A stretch of 64,000 nucleotides of DNA. It comes from Fimenecus sp051881435 (lineage in GTDB: Bacteria > Bacillota > Clostridia > Oscillospirales > Acutalibacteraceae). The notes under the pieces were generated by a model. That model did no database searches. It was not told where the DNA came from and saw only the letters and a program-made list of their open reading frames with translations. The first letter of the stretch is position 1, and each line of letters opens with the position of its first letter. Location of the stretch: contig JBJEPW010000039.1 of assembly GCA_051881435.1 (NCBI GenBank), forward strand, positions 32,206 to 96,205, written 5' to 3'. Shown piece after piece: positions 14,632 to 24,201 of the stretch. Made by a program: the position numbers and the translations under genes.

Positions 14632-17340
14632 ATGAGCACAGTAACGGAAAAAATGAACGGTTTATTAGGTAAATGGGGTCCGTATTCAAAAAAATACAGC
14701 GGAATTTCCCGTATTGTTGACCATCAGTCGGAGGGCGGCGTGAGATTTGATTTGGTTGTCAGCCCTGCCATTGAAAATGCGGACAGCCGCGTGCCAAATG
14801 TAACTGTTCCCACAGGCGTCCACCCTTGGGAGGCAAAGGCTGATTATTCTTTCTATTCATATCGCTATGACCTTGAATGGAAAGATAAGGTATATGCCGA
14901 TGTGTCCTTTACAAAGCTTACCGAAGACAGCGTACTTGTACGGTCACAGTTCTTTAATAATACGGATATTATGCAGATTTGCCTTTTAAATTTGTTTTCC
15001 GCCATTGAATATCCCAATGTGTATTCCTGTACGCCCATATTGCCCTCAAAGTGTGTGTTTATCAAGGCTCTTGATTATGTAAGCTATGACTACAACACCA
15101 CGCGTCCTTGGGACAGACAGGTTATAGACGCTATGAAAAAGGGCGAGTTTTTTGACGATATGTTTACATATCACAGAGGGCTCGGCGACAGAGATACAAA
15201 CCGTTATATTCTGCCCAAATGCCCGCGCTTGGGAGAAGAAAAAGGCGATAAAATCGTTTATGAAATTAAAAGCAATACAGGCTTTTCTTCGCCCGTACTC
15301 AATGTTCGTTACCGTACAACAGGGGATATGAGCAGTGAATGGACTTTAAACGGCAAAACCGTTTCTTTCCCCGCCGCGGAAAAAATGGGAATTATTGCAA
15401 TTCCTTTTGAAATGACTGATAAAATTACGCTTGCGTCAGAGGGCACAGGCGGTATAGAATTTGACTTTTTTGCAATAACCGAAAAAGGAGAAACTGTTTC
15501 GGTAAAAACGGAAAAGCATAATTTCTACCCGCAAATCGAGACTGCCGACTGCGAAAACGGTAAGCTTGTAAGCTATAAGTATGACGGGCTCTGCGATAAA
15601 TTCTATATCCGGACCTTTAACGATTCCACAAGATACCGTGATTTCGATACAGGTTGCCTTGAAGACAGTCCCACCGCCAGAATTTCCCAGCCCGACGAGA
15701 GCTTTCAGAATATGCTTGAAACATTTTCAGGCTCCTTTTCAGAAAAGCACAGCGATGAGGGCTTTTATCACAATACTGTTGTGCACACTCTCTACATTCA
15801 ACCTCACACAACCCATACGGAATATGCGGTAATCTCCTTCGGCAAAACAGATTATAAAACCGCGGAGGAGTATGAGAAAATATATGAAACCGTACATTCC
15901 TCAGTTGAAAATCTCGGCTTAAATCTTGCCGGAAAGCCATATGAGTTTTCCAATAATATTCTCCGTGCAACCGTTTTCCAAAATACGGTTTATCCTCTGT
16001 ACCGTCACGGCGAATACATTGTTCACCATACACCGGGTAAGCGTTGGGATTCTTTTTATACATGGGATTCTGGCTTTATAGGCCTTGATATGCTGGAATA
16101 TGCACCTGCAATTGCCGACTATATTCTCGATACATATTTGAGCGACTGCGATAATCCCGATTACGCCTTTTTGCTTCACGGTTCACCCGTGCCCGTGCAT
16201 ATTTATCAGTATCTTGAAATGCTGAAAAGGGCGAACGATAAAACAGAGCTGTTAAAGTATTATGACAGAGTTAAAATGTTTTACGATTTTCTTGCAGGCA
16301 AAATTAACGGCTCTACAACAACAAAATTCAACAGCGGGCTCACCACTACCTTTGATTATTTCTATAATTGCAGCGGTATGGACGATTTGCCGCCTCAAAA
16401 GGCTTTGTATGCCCAAAATCTTCAAAAATATATGACTCCCGTAATTTCCTCCTGCGAGGTTATCCGCTGTGCCAAAATACTATATATGGCGGCTGATCTT
16501 TTGGAAAAAGATGAGGATAAGAAAACATATCTTGCCGATATTGAGCGGGTGTCCGATGCCTTGCAAAAGTATTCATGGGATGAAGAATGCGGATACTTCT
16601 CATATGTTCTTCACGATGATAATGGCAATCCCGTGGGTGCTTTCAGGAACGAAAAAGGCGAGAACTTAAATAAAACAATGGACGGAATATATCCCATTAT
16701 AGCAGGAGCCGTTACAGACGATCAGCGTGACAGAATTTTATCCCACCTTAAAAGCGACGATGAAATGTTCAGCCCCGTGGGTATAAGCGCCGTTGATAAA
16801 ACTGCTTCATATTACATCACAAACGGATATTGGAACGGCAATGTGTGGCTTTCACATCAGTGGTTTGTGTGGAAAACAATGCTTGATTTGGGCGAAACCG
16901 ATTTTGCCTATAAAATAGCAAAAACCGCTCTTGACGCGTGGAAAAGAGAGGTTGAGTATTCATATTACACCTTTGAAATGTTCAATATAACCTCAGGCAG
17001 AGGCGGCTGGTTCCATAATTTCGGCGGTCTTTCAACTCCGATAAATATATGGACAAATGCCTATTATAAGCCCGCAACACTTTCTACGGGACTTGATACG
17101 ATGGTTATAAACAGCAGTTTTACAGATGATAACTCACAGGCAGGCTTTAAAATAAAATATTACGGTGAAAACGAACAGTATTCGCTTATAGCCGTAATGA
17201 ACGACGCTTTTGATTATTCGGTAACCGTAAACGGAGAAAAATATGATTTTACGGTTCGCGAAAAGGGCACAATAGAAATAACCCTTGACGGTTCCGTAAA
17301 AAATGCGGAAATTAAAATCAGCTTGTGTAATCCTCAATAA
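14632..17340 (+). CDS. GH63/MGH1-like glycoside hydrolase
   Basis: A 902-residue cytoplasmic enzyme (no signal peptide) with an N-terminal beta-rich domain of about 430 residues and an (alpha/alpha)6 catalytic domain. The latter has the marks of the GH63/trehalase/glucosidase clan: KRWDSFYTWDSGFIGLDML near residue 470, YWNGNVWLSHQWFVWKTML near 736, and SGRGGWFHNFGGLSTPINIW near 788. Acidic residues in these motifs (Asp in TWDSGF, Glu in YTFEMF) are candidate catalytic residues. A short C-terminal beta domain follows. Alpha-linked oligosaccharides are the probable substrate class, but the exact linkage cannot be read from sequence. Its end overlaps the end of the opposite-strand BofC-like gene by 23 bases. 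Confidence 0.75.
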   Translation: MSTVTEKMNGLLGKWGPYSKKYSGISRIVDHQSEGGVRFDLVVSPAIENADSRVPNVTVPTGVHPWEAKADYSFYSYRYDLEWKDKVYADVSFTKLTEDSVLVRSQFFNNTDIMQICLLNLFSAIEYPNVYSCTPILPSKCVFIKALDYVSYDYNTTRPWDRQVIDAMKKGEFFDDMFTYHRGLGDRDTNRYILPKCPRLGEEKGDKIVYEIKSNTGFSSPVLNVRYRTTGDMSSEWTLNGKTVSFPAAEKMGIIAIPFEMTDKITLASEGTGGIEFDFFAITEKGETVSVKTEKHNFYPQIETADCENGKLVSYKYDGLCDKFYIRTFNDSTRYRDFDTGCLEDSPTARISQPDESFQNMLETFSGSFSEKHSDEGFYHNTVVHTLYIQPHTTHTEYAVISFGKTDYKTAEEYEKIYETVHSSVENLGLNLAGKPYEFSNNILRATVFQNTVYPLYRHGEYIVHHTPGKRWDSFYTWDSGFIGLDMLEYAPAIADYILDTYLSDCDNPDYAFLLHGSPVPVHIYQYLEMLKRANDKTELLKYYDRVKMFYDFLAGKINGSTTTKFNSGLTTTFDYFYNCSGMDDLPPQKALYAQNLQKYMTPVISSCEVIRCAKILYMAADLLEKDEDKKTYLADIERVSDALQKYSWDEECGYFSYVLHDDNGNPVGAFRNEKGENLNKTMDGIYPIIAGAVTDDQRDRILSHLKSDDEMFSPVGISAVDKTASYYITNGYWNGNVWLSHQWFVWKTMLDLGETDFAYKIAKTALDAWKREVEYSYYTFEMFNITSGRGGWFHNFGGLSTPINIWTNAYYKPATLSTGLDTMVINSSFTDDNSQAGFKIKYYGENEQYSLIAVMNDAFDYSVTVNGEKYDFTVREKGTIEITLDGSVKNAEIKISLCNPQ

Positions 17341-17632
17341 TTTTTTGAAGTTCGCTTTCGCTTTCGGTTTGAATACCGTTTTTAAGCAGTTCACGGTCTT
17401 CTTCGGGAAGAGACGAAACATATGAGTCATAAATCTCAAAGGGCGTTTTTTCACGGTTTTTAAAAACCGCAATTTTGCCCTGATAATCCGCAACGGTATA
17501 TACGGTCGCGGAAGCCGTGTTTTGCATTTTTTCTTCCTCGTTTGGCTCTGTGTTTACAAAGGAAAGCGTAAGTATAAGAGCAGAAAAAGCGCATAATAAT
17601 GCAAAAACCGAAGCTTTTACTTTTTTCGTCAT
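17318..17632 (-). CDS. BofC C-terminal-like membrane-anchored protein
   Basis: A 104-residue protein with one N-terminal membrane anchor or signal (about residues 6-27, ASVFALLCAFSALILTLSFV) and a small extracytoplasmic domain. Its sequence YTVADYQGKIAVFKN...YDSYVSSLPEEDRELL...GI...ESELQKIIEDYTS resembles the C-terminal domain of BofC. In Bacillus BofC inhibits SpoIVB in the intermembrane space during sporulation. Such short versions are common in Clostridia, and a sporulation role here is inferred. The ATG at 17632 follows AAAGGACGG on the minus strand, so I prefer it to the upstream ATG at 17662. Its last 23 bases run antisense to the end of the glycosidase gene. The class A PBP gene is divergent. 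Confidence 0.6.
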   Translation of the reverse strand: MTKKVKASVFALLCAFSALILTLSFVNTEPNEEEKMQNTASATVYTVADYQGKIAVFKNREKTPFEIYDSYVSSLPEEDRELLKNGIQTESESELQKIIEDYTS

Positions 17633-17740
17633 TTTTATACCGTCCTTTCGGCTTTGATACATTATTATTTTTCACAAAATAATACAGTTTATTAAAATTT
17701 ATGAAATTTTCTAAAAAGACTAAACATTTTAATATATTTG

Positions 17741-17749
17741 TGTTATAAT
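17741..17749 (+). promoter_or_regulatory. Extended -10 promoter of the PBP gene
   Basis: TG-T-TATAAT at 17741-17749, an extended -10. No good -35 is seen (TAAACA at the right distance). It leaves a leader of about 55 bases. Confidence 0.55.
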
Positions 17750-17811
17750 TATCAATATATTGGATTTTTTCTACATGTTGCCGCAAATTTAGCGGCTCGC
17801 GGAGGAATAAT

Positions 17812-20073
17812 ATGAGAAAAAAGGCTCCTGTCAGAAACAGTAAAAAACACAAGAAGATGAATAAATTTCTGCTTGCGGTTCTTGCAGTTCTTTTCACATG
17901 CTTTCTAACCTGTGTTATCATCGGCTCTTACATTTTGCATGATGTAATCAGCACGGTGAACGGTGAAAGATTGATTGATCTTGAATTTTATAAGCAAAAT
18001 CAGGACCAGACAACTATTATTTATGCAAACGACGCAGAGAACAATCCTGTTGAGCTTGCCCGTCTGCACGGCGCGCAGAACCGTGTGTGGGTGAGTAAGG
18101 ATAATATGTCCGAATGGATGGGCAAAGCCTTTGTATCGTTGGAGGATAAGCGCTTTGAAAAGCATAACGGAGTTGACTGGGTACGAACAATCCTCGGCGT
18201 TGCAAAGTCAAAGTTCAAACAGGGCGGCTCCACCATCACACAGCAGCTTATCAAGAACCTGACAGGTGAAAACGGAAGAACGGTTAACAGAAAATACAAT
18301 GAGATTCTCTCCGCAATGAATATGGAAAAGTATTACGAAAAGGATGTAATACTTGAAGCGTATCTGAATACGGTTTATTTGAGTCACGGCTGTTACGGAG
18401 TAAAGACTGCCGCCGAAACATATTTCGGAAAAGATGTTTCGGAGCTCAATCTTGCCGAGTGTGCTTCTCTTGCCGCAATCACGCAGTCGCCGGGAGAGTA
18501 TGACCCTCTTTGGAATCCGGAAAACAATAAAGTGCGCCAGGAATACTGCCTGCGTTCCATGCTTGAACAGAAGGTTATAACACAGGAGCAGTACGATGAG
18601 GCTGTTGCATACGAGCTTATATTTACAAACAGCGAAAAGTATGTTGAAAAAGAGGATAACAGCGACAAGGATACCGCCGTTGATAATGAAATTCAGAGTT
18701 ATTATGTTGACTATGTAATAAGCAGTGTAATCAGAGATCTTAAAGCGGCAGGATATTCTCACTACGAAGCCACGAAGATGATTTATTCAGGCGGACTTCG
18801 CATATATTCCGCTGTTGATACAAAGGTTCAGGATATTCTTGAGGATGTTTATGTTCACCGCACCAATTTCCCCAGTGAGCGTGTAAGCTCCGTGGAGGAT
18901 CAGGCACAGTCCGCGATGACAATAATGGATTACAGCGGCAGAGTTGTGGCTATTGTGGGCGGAGCAGGCGAAAAAACTGAAAACCGTTCCAATAACCGTG
19001 CGGTTTCAGCCGCCCGTCAGCCCGGTTCTTCAATAAAGCCGTTGAGTGTTTACGCCGCCGGCATTGAAGAAAACTATATTACATGGTCATCAAAAATCAA
19101 AAACTACGGTATTACATGGAAAGGCAAAATCTGGCCTACGAACTACGGAGGAGACCCCGGGTCACCTAACAGTTTCCTGACCGTGCAGTATGCACTTGCC
19201 ATCTCATATAACACCGTTCCCGCTCAGCTTTTAATGATGATGGGATTTAAGACAAGTTATAGCTATCTTACCGAAAAATTCCATATAAGCACCCTGAATG
19301 CCGATATTGACAGTCAGGCTCCGTCCGCTTTGGCAACAGGCGGTACCAACGGCGGTATTACCACCCTTGAAATGGCGGCGGCATATGCTTCCTTCGGCAA
19401 CGGCGGTAAGTATTACAAGCCCTACTGTTACTATAAAGTAACCGACAGCACGGGTGAAAATGTCATTTTGCAGAACAATCCCGAGGGCGAGCAGATTATT
19501 TCTCCCGAAACGGCATATGTAATGAACGAGCTTTTGCGTACTGTTGTCACTTCATCTTACGGTACAGGCCGTAATTACGGTGTAAAGGGATTCACAACCT
19601 ATATGAAAACAGGTACCACTTCGGACAACTTCGATAAGTGGTGCTGTGCAGGTACGCCGTATTATGTTGCGGCTGTTTGGTTCGGCTATGACTATAATAA
19701 AGAGATTAAAGCCTCGGGCAACCCGGCAGGCCTTATTTACAAAACTGTTATGGACCGTGTTCACAAGGGGCTTGCCGTAAAATCCTTCGAGCAATATACA
19801 GACCAGGTAGTGCAGAAAGCATATTGCACTTCTTCGGGACTCTTGGCAGGCAGCGGATGCACTTCAAAGGCAATGGGTTGGTATAAGCTTTCCAATCTTC
19901 CCGGAGTTTGTGCTAACTGTAACGGAGCTCCGCCTGCTTCCGAAAACGAAGAAACAACTTCTGCGAGCAATCCCGAAACTCCCACAGAGAGCACCACTGC
20001 GCCTCAGGCAGAGACGACCACCCAGCCTCCTGCGCCCGAGCCACCCGCAAATCCGGAAACTCCGGCCGCATAA
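17812..20073 (+). CDS. Class A penicillin-binding protein (PBP1-type)
   Basis: Bifunctional cell-wall enzyme: glycosyltransferase (GT51) plus DD-transpeptidase on the outer face of the membrane. The 753-residue protein has a basic N tail, one membrane helix (about residues 20-45) and GT51 motifs EDKRFEKHNGVD (catalytic Glu 111), GGSTITQQLIKN and the NTVYLSHGCYGVKTAA region. The transpeptidase motifs are SSIK (Ser 406, Lys 409), SYN and KTGT (Lys 599). The last 50 residues are rich in Thr, Pro and Glu, an unstructured wall-spanning tail. Ribosome site GGAGGAA. It is flanked by a terminator and divergent from the BofC-like gene. Confidence 0.95.
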   Translation: MRKKAPVRNSKKHKKMNKFLLAVLAVLFTCFLTCVIIGSYILHDVISTVNGERLIDLEFYKQNQDQTTIIYANDAENNPVELARLHGAQNRVWVSKDNMSEWMGKAFVSLEDKRFEKHNGVDWVRTILGVAKSKFKQGGSTITQQLIKNLTGENGRTVNRKYNEILSAMNMEKYYEKDVILEAYLNTVYLSHGCYGVKTAAETYFGKDVSELNLAECASLAAITQSPGEYDPLWNPENNKVRQEYCLRSMLEQKVITQEQYDEAVAYELIFTNSEKYVEKEDNSDKDTAVDNEIQSYYVDYVISSVIRDLKAAGYSHYEATKMIYSGGLRIYSAVDTKVQDILEDVYVHRTNFPSERVSSVEDQAQSAMTIMDYSGRVVAIVGGAGEKTENRSNNRAVSAARQPGSSIKPLSVYAAGIEENYITWSSKIKNYGITWKGKIWPTNYGGDPGSPNSFLTVQYALAISYNTVPAQLLMMMGFKTSYSYLTEKFHISTLNADIDSQAPSALATGGTNGGITTLEMAAAYASFGNGGKYYKPYCYYKVTDSTGENVILQNNPEGEQIISPETAYVMNELLRTVVTSSYGTGRNYGVKGFTTYMKTGTTSDNFDKWCCAGTPYYVAAVWFGYDYNKEIKASGNPAGLIYKTVMDRVHKGLAVKSFEQYTDQVVQKAYCTSSGLLAGSGCTSKAMGWYKLSNLPGVCANCNGAPPASENEETTSASNPETPTESTTAPQAETTTQPPAPEPPANPETPAA

Positions 20074-20079
20074 AAAATA

Positions 20080-20106
20080 CGCCCATCTTATGATGGGCTT
20101 TTTATG
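20080..20106 (+). terminator. Terminator after the PBP gene
   Basis: GCCCATC, TTAT loop, GATGGGC, TTTTTAT. It separates the PBP gene from the carA-like operon. Confidence 0.85.
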
Positions 20107-20153
20107 GTTCGGATTATTACCGTAACCCTAATATACATTATAAGGTGAATTAA

Positions 20154-21239
20154 ATGAAAGACAGAAAAAAAGCATATCTTATTTTGGCAGACGGTACCGA
20201 GTTTCAAGGCTACTCTATGGGTAAAGAGGGCGTAACAATCGGTGAGGTTGTTTTCAATACCTGTACATCGGCATATACGGATATTTTATCCGACCCTACA
20301 TATTACGGTCAAATTGTGGCGCAGACTTATCCTCTTGCCGCCAACAGAGGCGTTATGCCCGAGGGCGACGGCAGTGAGATTATGTCAAGCGGTTATGTTG
20401 TTCGGGAATGGTGCGATGTTTGCTCCGACGGCGGCGAAGTAAGCCTTGACAGTTATCTTGCTTCAAGAGGTATAGTGGGCATATGCGGTATTGATACAAG
20501 AAAGCTCACAAGATATTTGCGCGATAAGGGCTATGTTAACGGTGCTATTACAGATTCTCTTGATAACAGAGCGGAGCTTCTTGAAAAAATAAATAAATAT
20601 ACAATATCAGGTGCGGTTAAAGAGCTTTCAGTAAAAGAACCCATAGATTTTTGCGGAAATAATGCAAAATACAATGTGGTCGCCATTGATTACGGCTCAC
20701 CCCGCAAACAGCTTAACGCATTTTTATTGAACGGCTGTAATGTAACGCTTGTTCCGGCGTTCACATCGGTTGATGAAATAATGAAATATTCACCTGACGG
20801 AATTGTGCTTTGCGACGGTCCCGCCGACCCTGATGATGAACCTGAGCTTATTGAGAATATTAAGGAAATCATTAAAAAAGATGTTCCTGTTTTTGCTATC
20901 GGATTAGGTCATCAGATGCTGGCTCTCGCGGCAGGATTTAAAATTATCAAGATGAGCAAAGGACATAGGGGCTCAAATCAGCCTGTAAGAATTGAGGGCA
21001 CAAAGCGGATTATGGTTACCGACCAGAACCACGGTTATTCTGTGGATAATTCTTCGGTCTGCGGCGATACAGCCGAAATTATTATGACAAATGTTAACGA
21101 CGGTACCGTTGAAGGCTTGAAATATAAAAGCTTCAAAGGCTTGTCTGTTCAGTTTACTCCCAAGGGCGATGAGGACAGCAGTACGGGATTTATTATACGC
21201 GACTTTTTCAAAATGATGGACGGTGAGAGTAATGAATAA
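20154..21239 (+). CDS. CarA-like protein lacking the glutaminase triad
   Basis: Homologous over its full 361 residues to the small subunit of carbamoyl phosphate synthetase, which normally hydrolyses glutamine and channels ammonia to CarB. The N-terminal domain (GEVVFNT, DPTYYGQIVAQTYP, GIDTRKLTRYLRDKG) and the class I amidotransferase fold (KGHRGSNQPV, TDQNHGYSVD, NDGTVEGLKYK) are clear. The catalytic residues are not there. The nucleophile motif GICLGHQ reads AIGLGHQ (Gly 250 for Cys), and VQ(F/Y)HPEA reads VQFTPKG (Thr 335 for His, Lys 337 for Glu). GPGDP reads GPADP. It cannot act as a normal glutaminase. AAGGTG precedes the ATG, and the 3' end overlaps the carB-like gene by 8 bases. The frame is intact and codon use is ordinary, so it is not a decaying pseudogene. 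Confidence 0.9.
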   Translation: MKDRKKAYLILADGTEFQGYSMGKEGVTIGEVVFNTCTSAYTDILSDPTYYGQIVAQTYPLAANRGVMPEGDGSEIMSSGYVVREWCDVCSDGGEVSLDSYLASRGIVGICGIDTRKLTRYLRDKGYVNGAITDSLDNRAELLEKINKYTISGAVKELSVKEPIDFCGNNAKYNVVAIDYGSPRKQLNAFLLNGCNVTLVPAFTSVDEIMKYSPDGIVLCDGPADPDDEPELIENIKEIIKKDVPVFAIGLGHQMLALAAGFKIIKMSKGHRGSNQPVRIEGTKRIMVTDQNHGYSVDNSSVCGDTAEIIMTNVNDGTVEGLKYKSFKGLSVQFTPKGDEDSSTGFIIRDFFKMMDGESNE

Positions 21240-24201
21240 GTACAGTAAAATATTAGTTATGGGAGCAGGTCCCGTAAAAATCGGGCAGTCTCTGGAATTT
21301 GATTACTCTGCCTTGCAGGTATGCCGCGCATTAAAGGAGGAGGGCATTACCGTTATCTTTGCAAACTCCACACCATCTGCCCTCGCAACAGATAAAATGT
21401 TTGCCGATAAGGTTTATATTGAGCCTCTCAATATTGAGAGCGTAAAAAAAATACTTTCGCAGGAGCGCCCCGACGCATTACTTGCAACGGCAGGCGGTGA
21501 TGACGGGCTTGAATTGAGCCTTGAACTGTTCCAAAACGGATACCTTGATGAAACGGGTACAAAGCTTTTGGGCGTTGACAGCGACATAATCCGAAGTGTG
21601 AAAAACCGTCATTCCTTTGCAGAAGCACTTGAAGAGATGGGCGAGCCGTCCGTTGATTCCATTGTTGTAAACAGTTCGGAGGAGGCGTGCGATTTTGCCG
21701 ATAAAGTGGGTTATCCCGTTATCGTTCGTCCTGCATTTACTCCTGCCCGGGAAAGTGCGGAGTTTTGCTATACAAAAGAACAGCTTTTTGAAAAAGCCCA
21801 AAAGAGTATTGAAGCTTCAATCGTAAGTCAGATTATGATTGAAAAAAGCATTGCAGGCTGGAAAGAAATTGAATTTGAGGTTATCAGGGACAGCGAAGAT
21901 AACTGTATCAGCGTTTCAAGCGTTGAAAATATTGACGCAGTGGGTATTCATACGGGAGACAGTATCGCCGTAATACCTGCCCAAACGCTAACAGATTCAG
22001 AGCATACATGCCTGCGCCGTGCCGCGAGAAAAATTGTTTCGCGCCTCGGCGTTGAGGGAAGCTGTAATGTTCAGTTTGCTCTGCGCCCTGACGGCAAAAA
22101 GTATGTTGTAACAGGTGTTGACCCCAGAGTCAGCCGAACTTCTGCCCTTGTTTCAAAGGCGACAGGATACAGAATCGCATATGTTTCGGCAAAAATTGCC
22201 CTTGGCAAAACCCTTTATGAAATCGAAAACGATGTAACGGGCTGTACTTATGCTTGCAGTGAGCCTGCACTTGACTATTGTGCAGTAAAATTTCCCAAAT
22301 GGTCCTTTGAGAGCTTTGGAGACGCTAAAAGAAATCTGGGAACTCTTATGCAGGCAACGGGTGAGTGTCTCACGGTGGGAACGGGCTTTGAGCTTGCCTT
22401 TATGAAGGGTGTAAGAAGCGTTAATAAAAATCATCTTCCGCGCCTTGAAAGCTTACAGAATATCACCGATGATGAACTGAAAGCCGTAATAAGGGAGGCT
22501 GACGACCGCCGTATTTTTGCGGTTTATGAGGCTTTATACAGAGATTTTTCCATAGATGAGCTTAATGAGCTTACAAATATCGACAAGTGGTTCTTGCATA
22601 AGCTTAAAAACATTTCAGACACAGAAAAGCTTATTAAAACGGATAACAGCCGCGAAAGCTATGAATATGCTAAAAATATGGGCTTTACCGATTATGCCAT
22701 TGAGCAGATTACAGGCTCTGAGCCCTCATATTCTTTGGCGGCGGTGTATAATAGTATTGATACCTGTTCTGCGGAATTTGACGCATCAAAACCTTATTTT
22801 TATTCCGTTTACGGCGCTGATAACGAGGCAAAGGTTTATCTTGACGGCAAGAATTCCGACAAAAAGCGTGTACTTGTAATCGGTGGCGGCCCTACGGTTA
22901 CAGGCAGGGGCGGCGACAGTGATTATTGCACCGTACACTGCATAAATTCATTGAAAGCACAGGGCTTTGAGGTAGCCGTTCTCAATAACAATCCCGCTTC
23001 TGTCACAACCGACTATAATGTTGCCGACAGAGTATATATTGACCCGTTGACAACCGAGGATATCCTCAATGTTGTGAAAACGGAAAAGCCGCAGTACGCT
23101 GTACTTCTTTTCGGCGGAGCGGAGGCTCTCAAAAAATCCGAGCTTTTGAAATCGGCAGGCGTTAAAATACTCGGCGCCGATTATGAGATTTACAGAAAGC
23201 TTACAAATAAAATTGAATTTTTTGATATTCTCGATTACGCAAATGTTAAGCATACGGGCAGCCGCAGGGTGTTTGTAGGCACCTGCATTGAAGCCCATGT
23301 GATTTCCGACGGAAAGGATTTTTATGTCCCAGCGCTGTGCGAACACATTGAAAAAGCCCATATAAATTCGGGGGATTCTATTTCCGTTGCACCCACAGTA
23401 AGCGTAAGTGAGTCTATGCTCAAAACCGCAGAGGAGTATATAAGAAATATCGTATCGGAGCTTTCCTTTAAGGGCGGCTTTGATTTGCAGTTCGTTGTAT
23501 TTGATAACGAGCTGTATGTTACAAAGGGCTCAGTCACATCAACTGCCCTTGTACCGTTTTTGTCAAAGGCTTCGGGAACGGATATAGTTGATGTTGCAAT
23601 GCGCTGTGCGGCAGGTGAAAAGCTTGCGGATATGGGCGTGAATGTTGGAGTTATAAACACAAGCGGAAAATACTGTGTCCGTGTTCCCGTGTTCAGTTTT
23701 GAAAAACTGAGAAACGCCGATATGCTTTTGGACGATAAAACAAAGTCCACAGGCGATGTAATGGGTATCGGCGATACCTTTGACAACGCACTTTTAAAAG
23801 GTATGATAGCCTCGGGTATGCGCATTAAACGGACAGGCGCAGTCCTCATTTCCGTGCGTGAGAGCGATAAGAGCGACACCGTTAAGGCGGCAGAGGAGTT
23901 CTTATCCCAAGGCTTCAGAATTTATGCTACAAGCGACACGGCAAAAATTCTTAACGCAAACCATATTGCCGCAAGCACGGCGGTAGGGGACATTGCCGTT
24001 GAAATGATACGGTCAAATAAATTCTCATATGTTATTTCAACTCTTGAAAACAGCCGCGGTAACGATGAAAATGCTATGATTAGGCGCGCCGCTCTTATGA
24101 AACGGGTTCCCGTGTTCACCTCGGTCCAGGCGGCATATACTTTCTCAAAATCCCTTGCAAATAATAATGTTATGGAGGAGCTGGAGGTTACCGACATATG
24201 A
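21232..24201 (+). CDS. CarB-like protein with degenerate ATP-grasp sites
   Basis: Homologous to the large subunit of carbamoyl phosphate synthetase but 989 residues instead of about 1,070. Retained: MGAGPVKIGQSLEFDYSA at the N terminus, GWKEIEFEVIRD, GIHTGDSI, CNVQFAL, SRTSALVSKATGY, the second-half nucleotide fold (GGGPTVTGRGGDSDYC) and the C-terminal MGS-like allosteric domain. Lost: the glycine-rich ATP loop (normally TMGGSGGG) reads TPARESAE at 170-177. The Mg-binding Glu and Asn of IEMNPR read TGVDPR (Gly 295, Asp 297). In the second half about 65 residues around the R-PSYVLGGRAM segment are missing after residue 662, and EVNPRAxR reads KGSVTST from 765. Neither phosphorylation site looks functional. 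The ATG at 21232 is preferred to the GTG at 21223; the stop overlaps ruvX. Confidence 0.9.
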   Translation: MNKYSKILVMGAGPVKIGQSLEFDYSALQVCRALKEEGITVIFANSTPSALATDKMFADKVYIEPLNIESVKKILSQERPDALLATAGGDDGLELSLELFQNGYLDETGTKLLGVDSDIIRSVKNRHSFAEALEEMGEPSVDSIVVNSSEEACDFADKVGYPVIVRPAFTPARESAEFCYTKEQLFEKAQKSIEASIVSQIMIEKSIAGWKEIEFEVIRDSEDNCISVSSVENIDAVGIHTGDSIAVIPAQTLTDSEHTCLRRAARKIVSRLGVEGSCNVQFALRPDGKKYVVTGVDPRVSRTSALVSKATGYRIAYVSAKIALGKTLYEIENDVTGCTYACSEPALDYCAVKFPKWSFESFGDAKRNLGTLMQATGECLTVGTGFELAFMKGVRSVNKNHLPRLESLQNITDDELKAVIREADDRRIFAVYEALYRDFSIDELNELTNIDKWFLHKLKNISDTEKLIKTDNSRESYEYAKNMGFTDYAIEQITGSEPSYSLAAVYNSIDTCSAEFDASKPYFYSVYGADNEAKVYLDGKNSDKKRVLVIGGGPTVTGRGGDSDYCTVHCINSLKAQGFEVAVLNNNPASVTTDYNVADRVYIDPLTTEDILNVVKTEKPQYAVLLFGGAEALKKSELLKSAGVKILGADYEIYRKLTNKIEFFDILDYANVKHTGSRRVFVGTCIEAHVISDGKDFYVPALCEHIEKAHINSGDSISVAPTVSVSESMLKTAEEYIRNIVSELSFKGGFDLQFVVFDNELYVTKGSVTSTALVPFLSKASGTDIVDVAMRCAAGEKLADMGVNVGVINTSGKYCVRVPVFSFEKLRNADMLLDDKTKSTGDVMGIGDTFDNALLKGMIASGMRIKRTGAVLISVRESDKSDTVKAAEEFLSQGFRIYATSDTAKILNANHIAASTAVGDIAVEMIRSNKFSYVISTLENSRGNDENAMIRRAALMKRVPVFTSVQAAYTFSKSLANNNVMEELEVTDI

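Noticed and set aside
20690..20872. Short minus-strand frame within the carA-like gene
   Set aside because: Shadow of the GATase domain; no start signal.
23322..23879. 185-codon minus-strand frame inside the carB-like gene
   Set aside because: Ser/Thr-rich shadow product opposite a conserved region; no start signal.
20154..24201. carAB as ordinary decaying pseudogenes
   Set aside because: No frameshifts or stops in 4 kb, ribosome sites and overlaps intact, structural and MGS-domain motifs kept; substitution is focused on catalytic positions.
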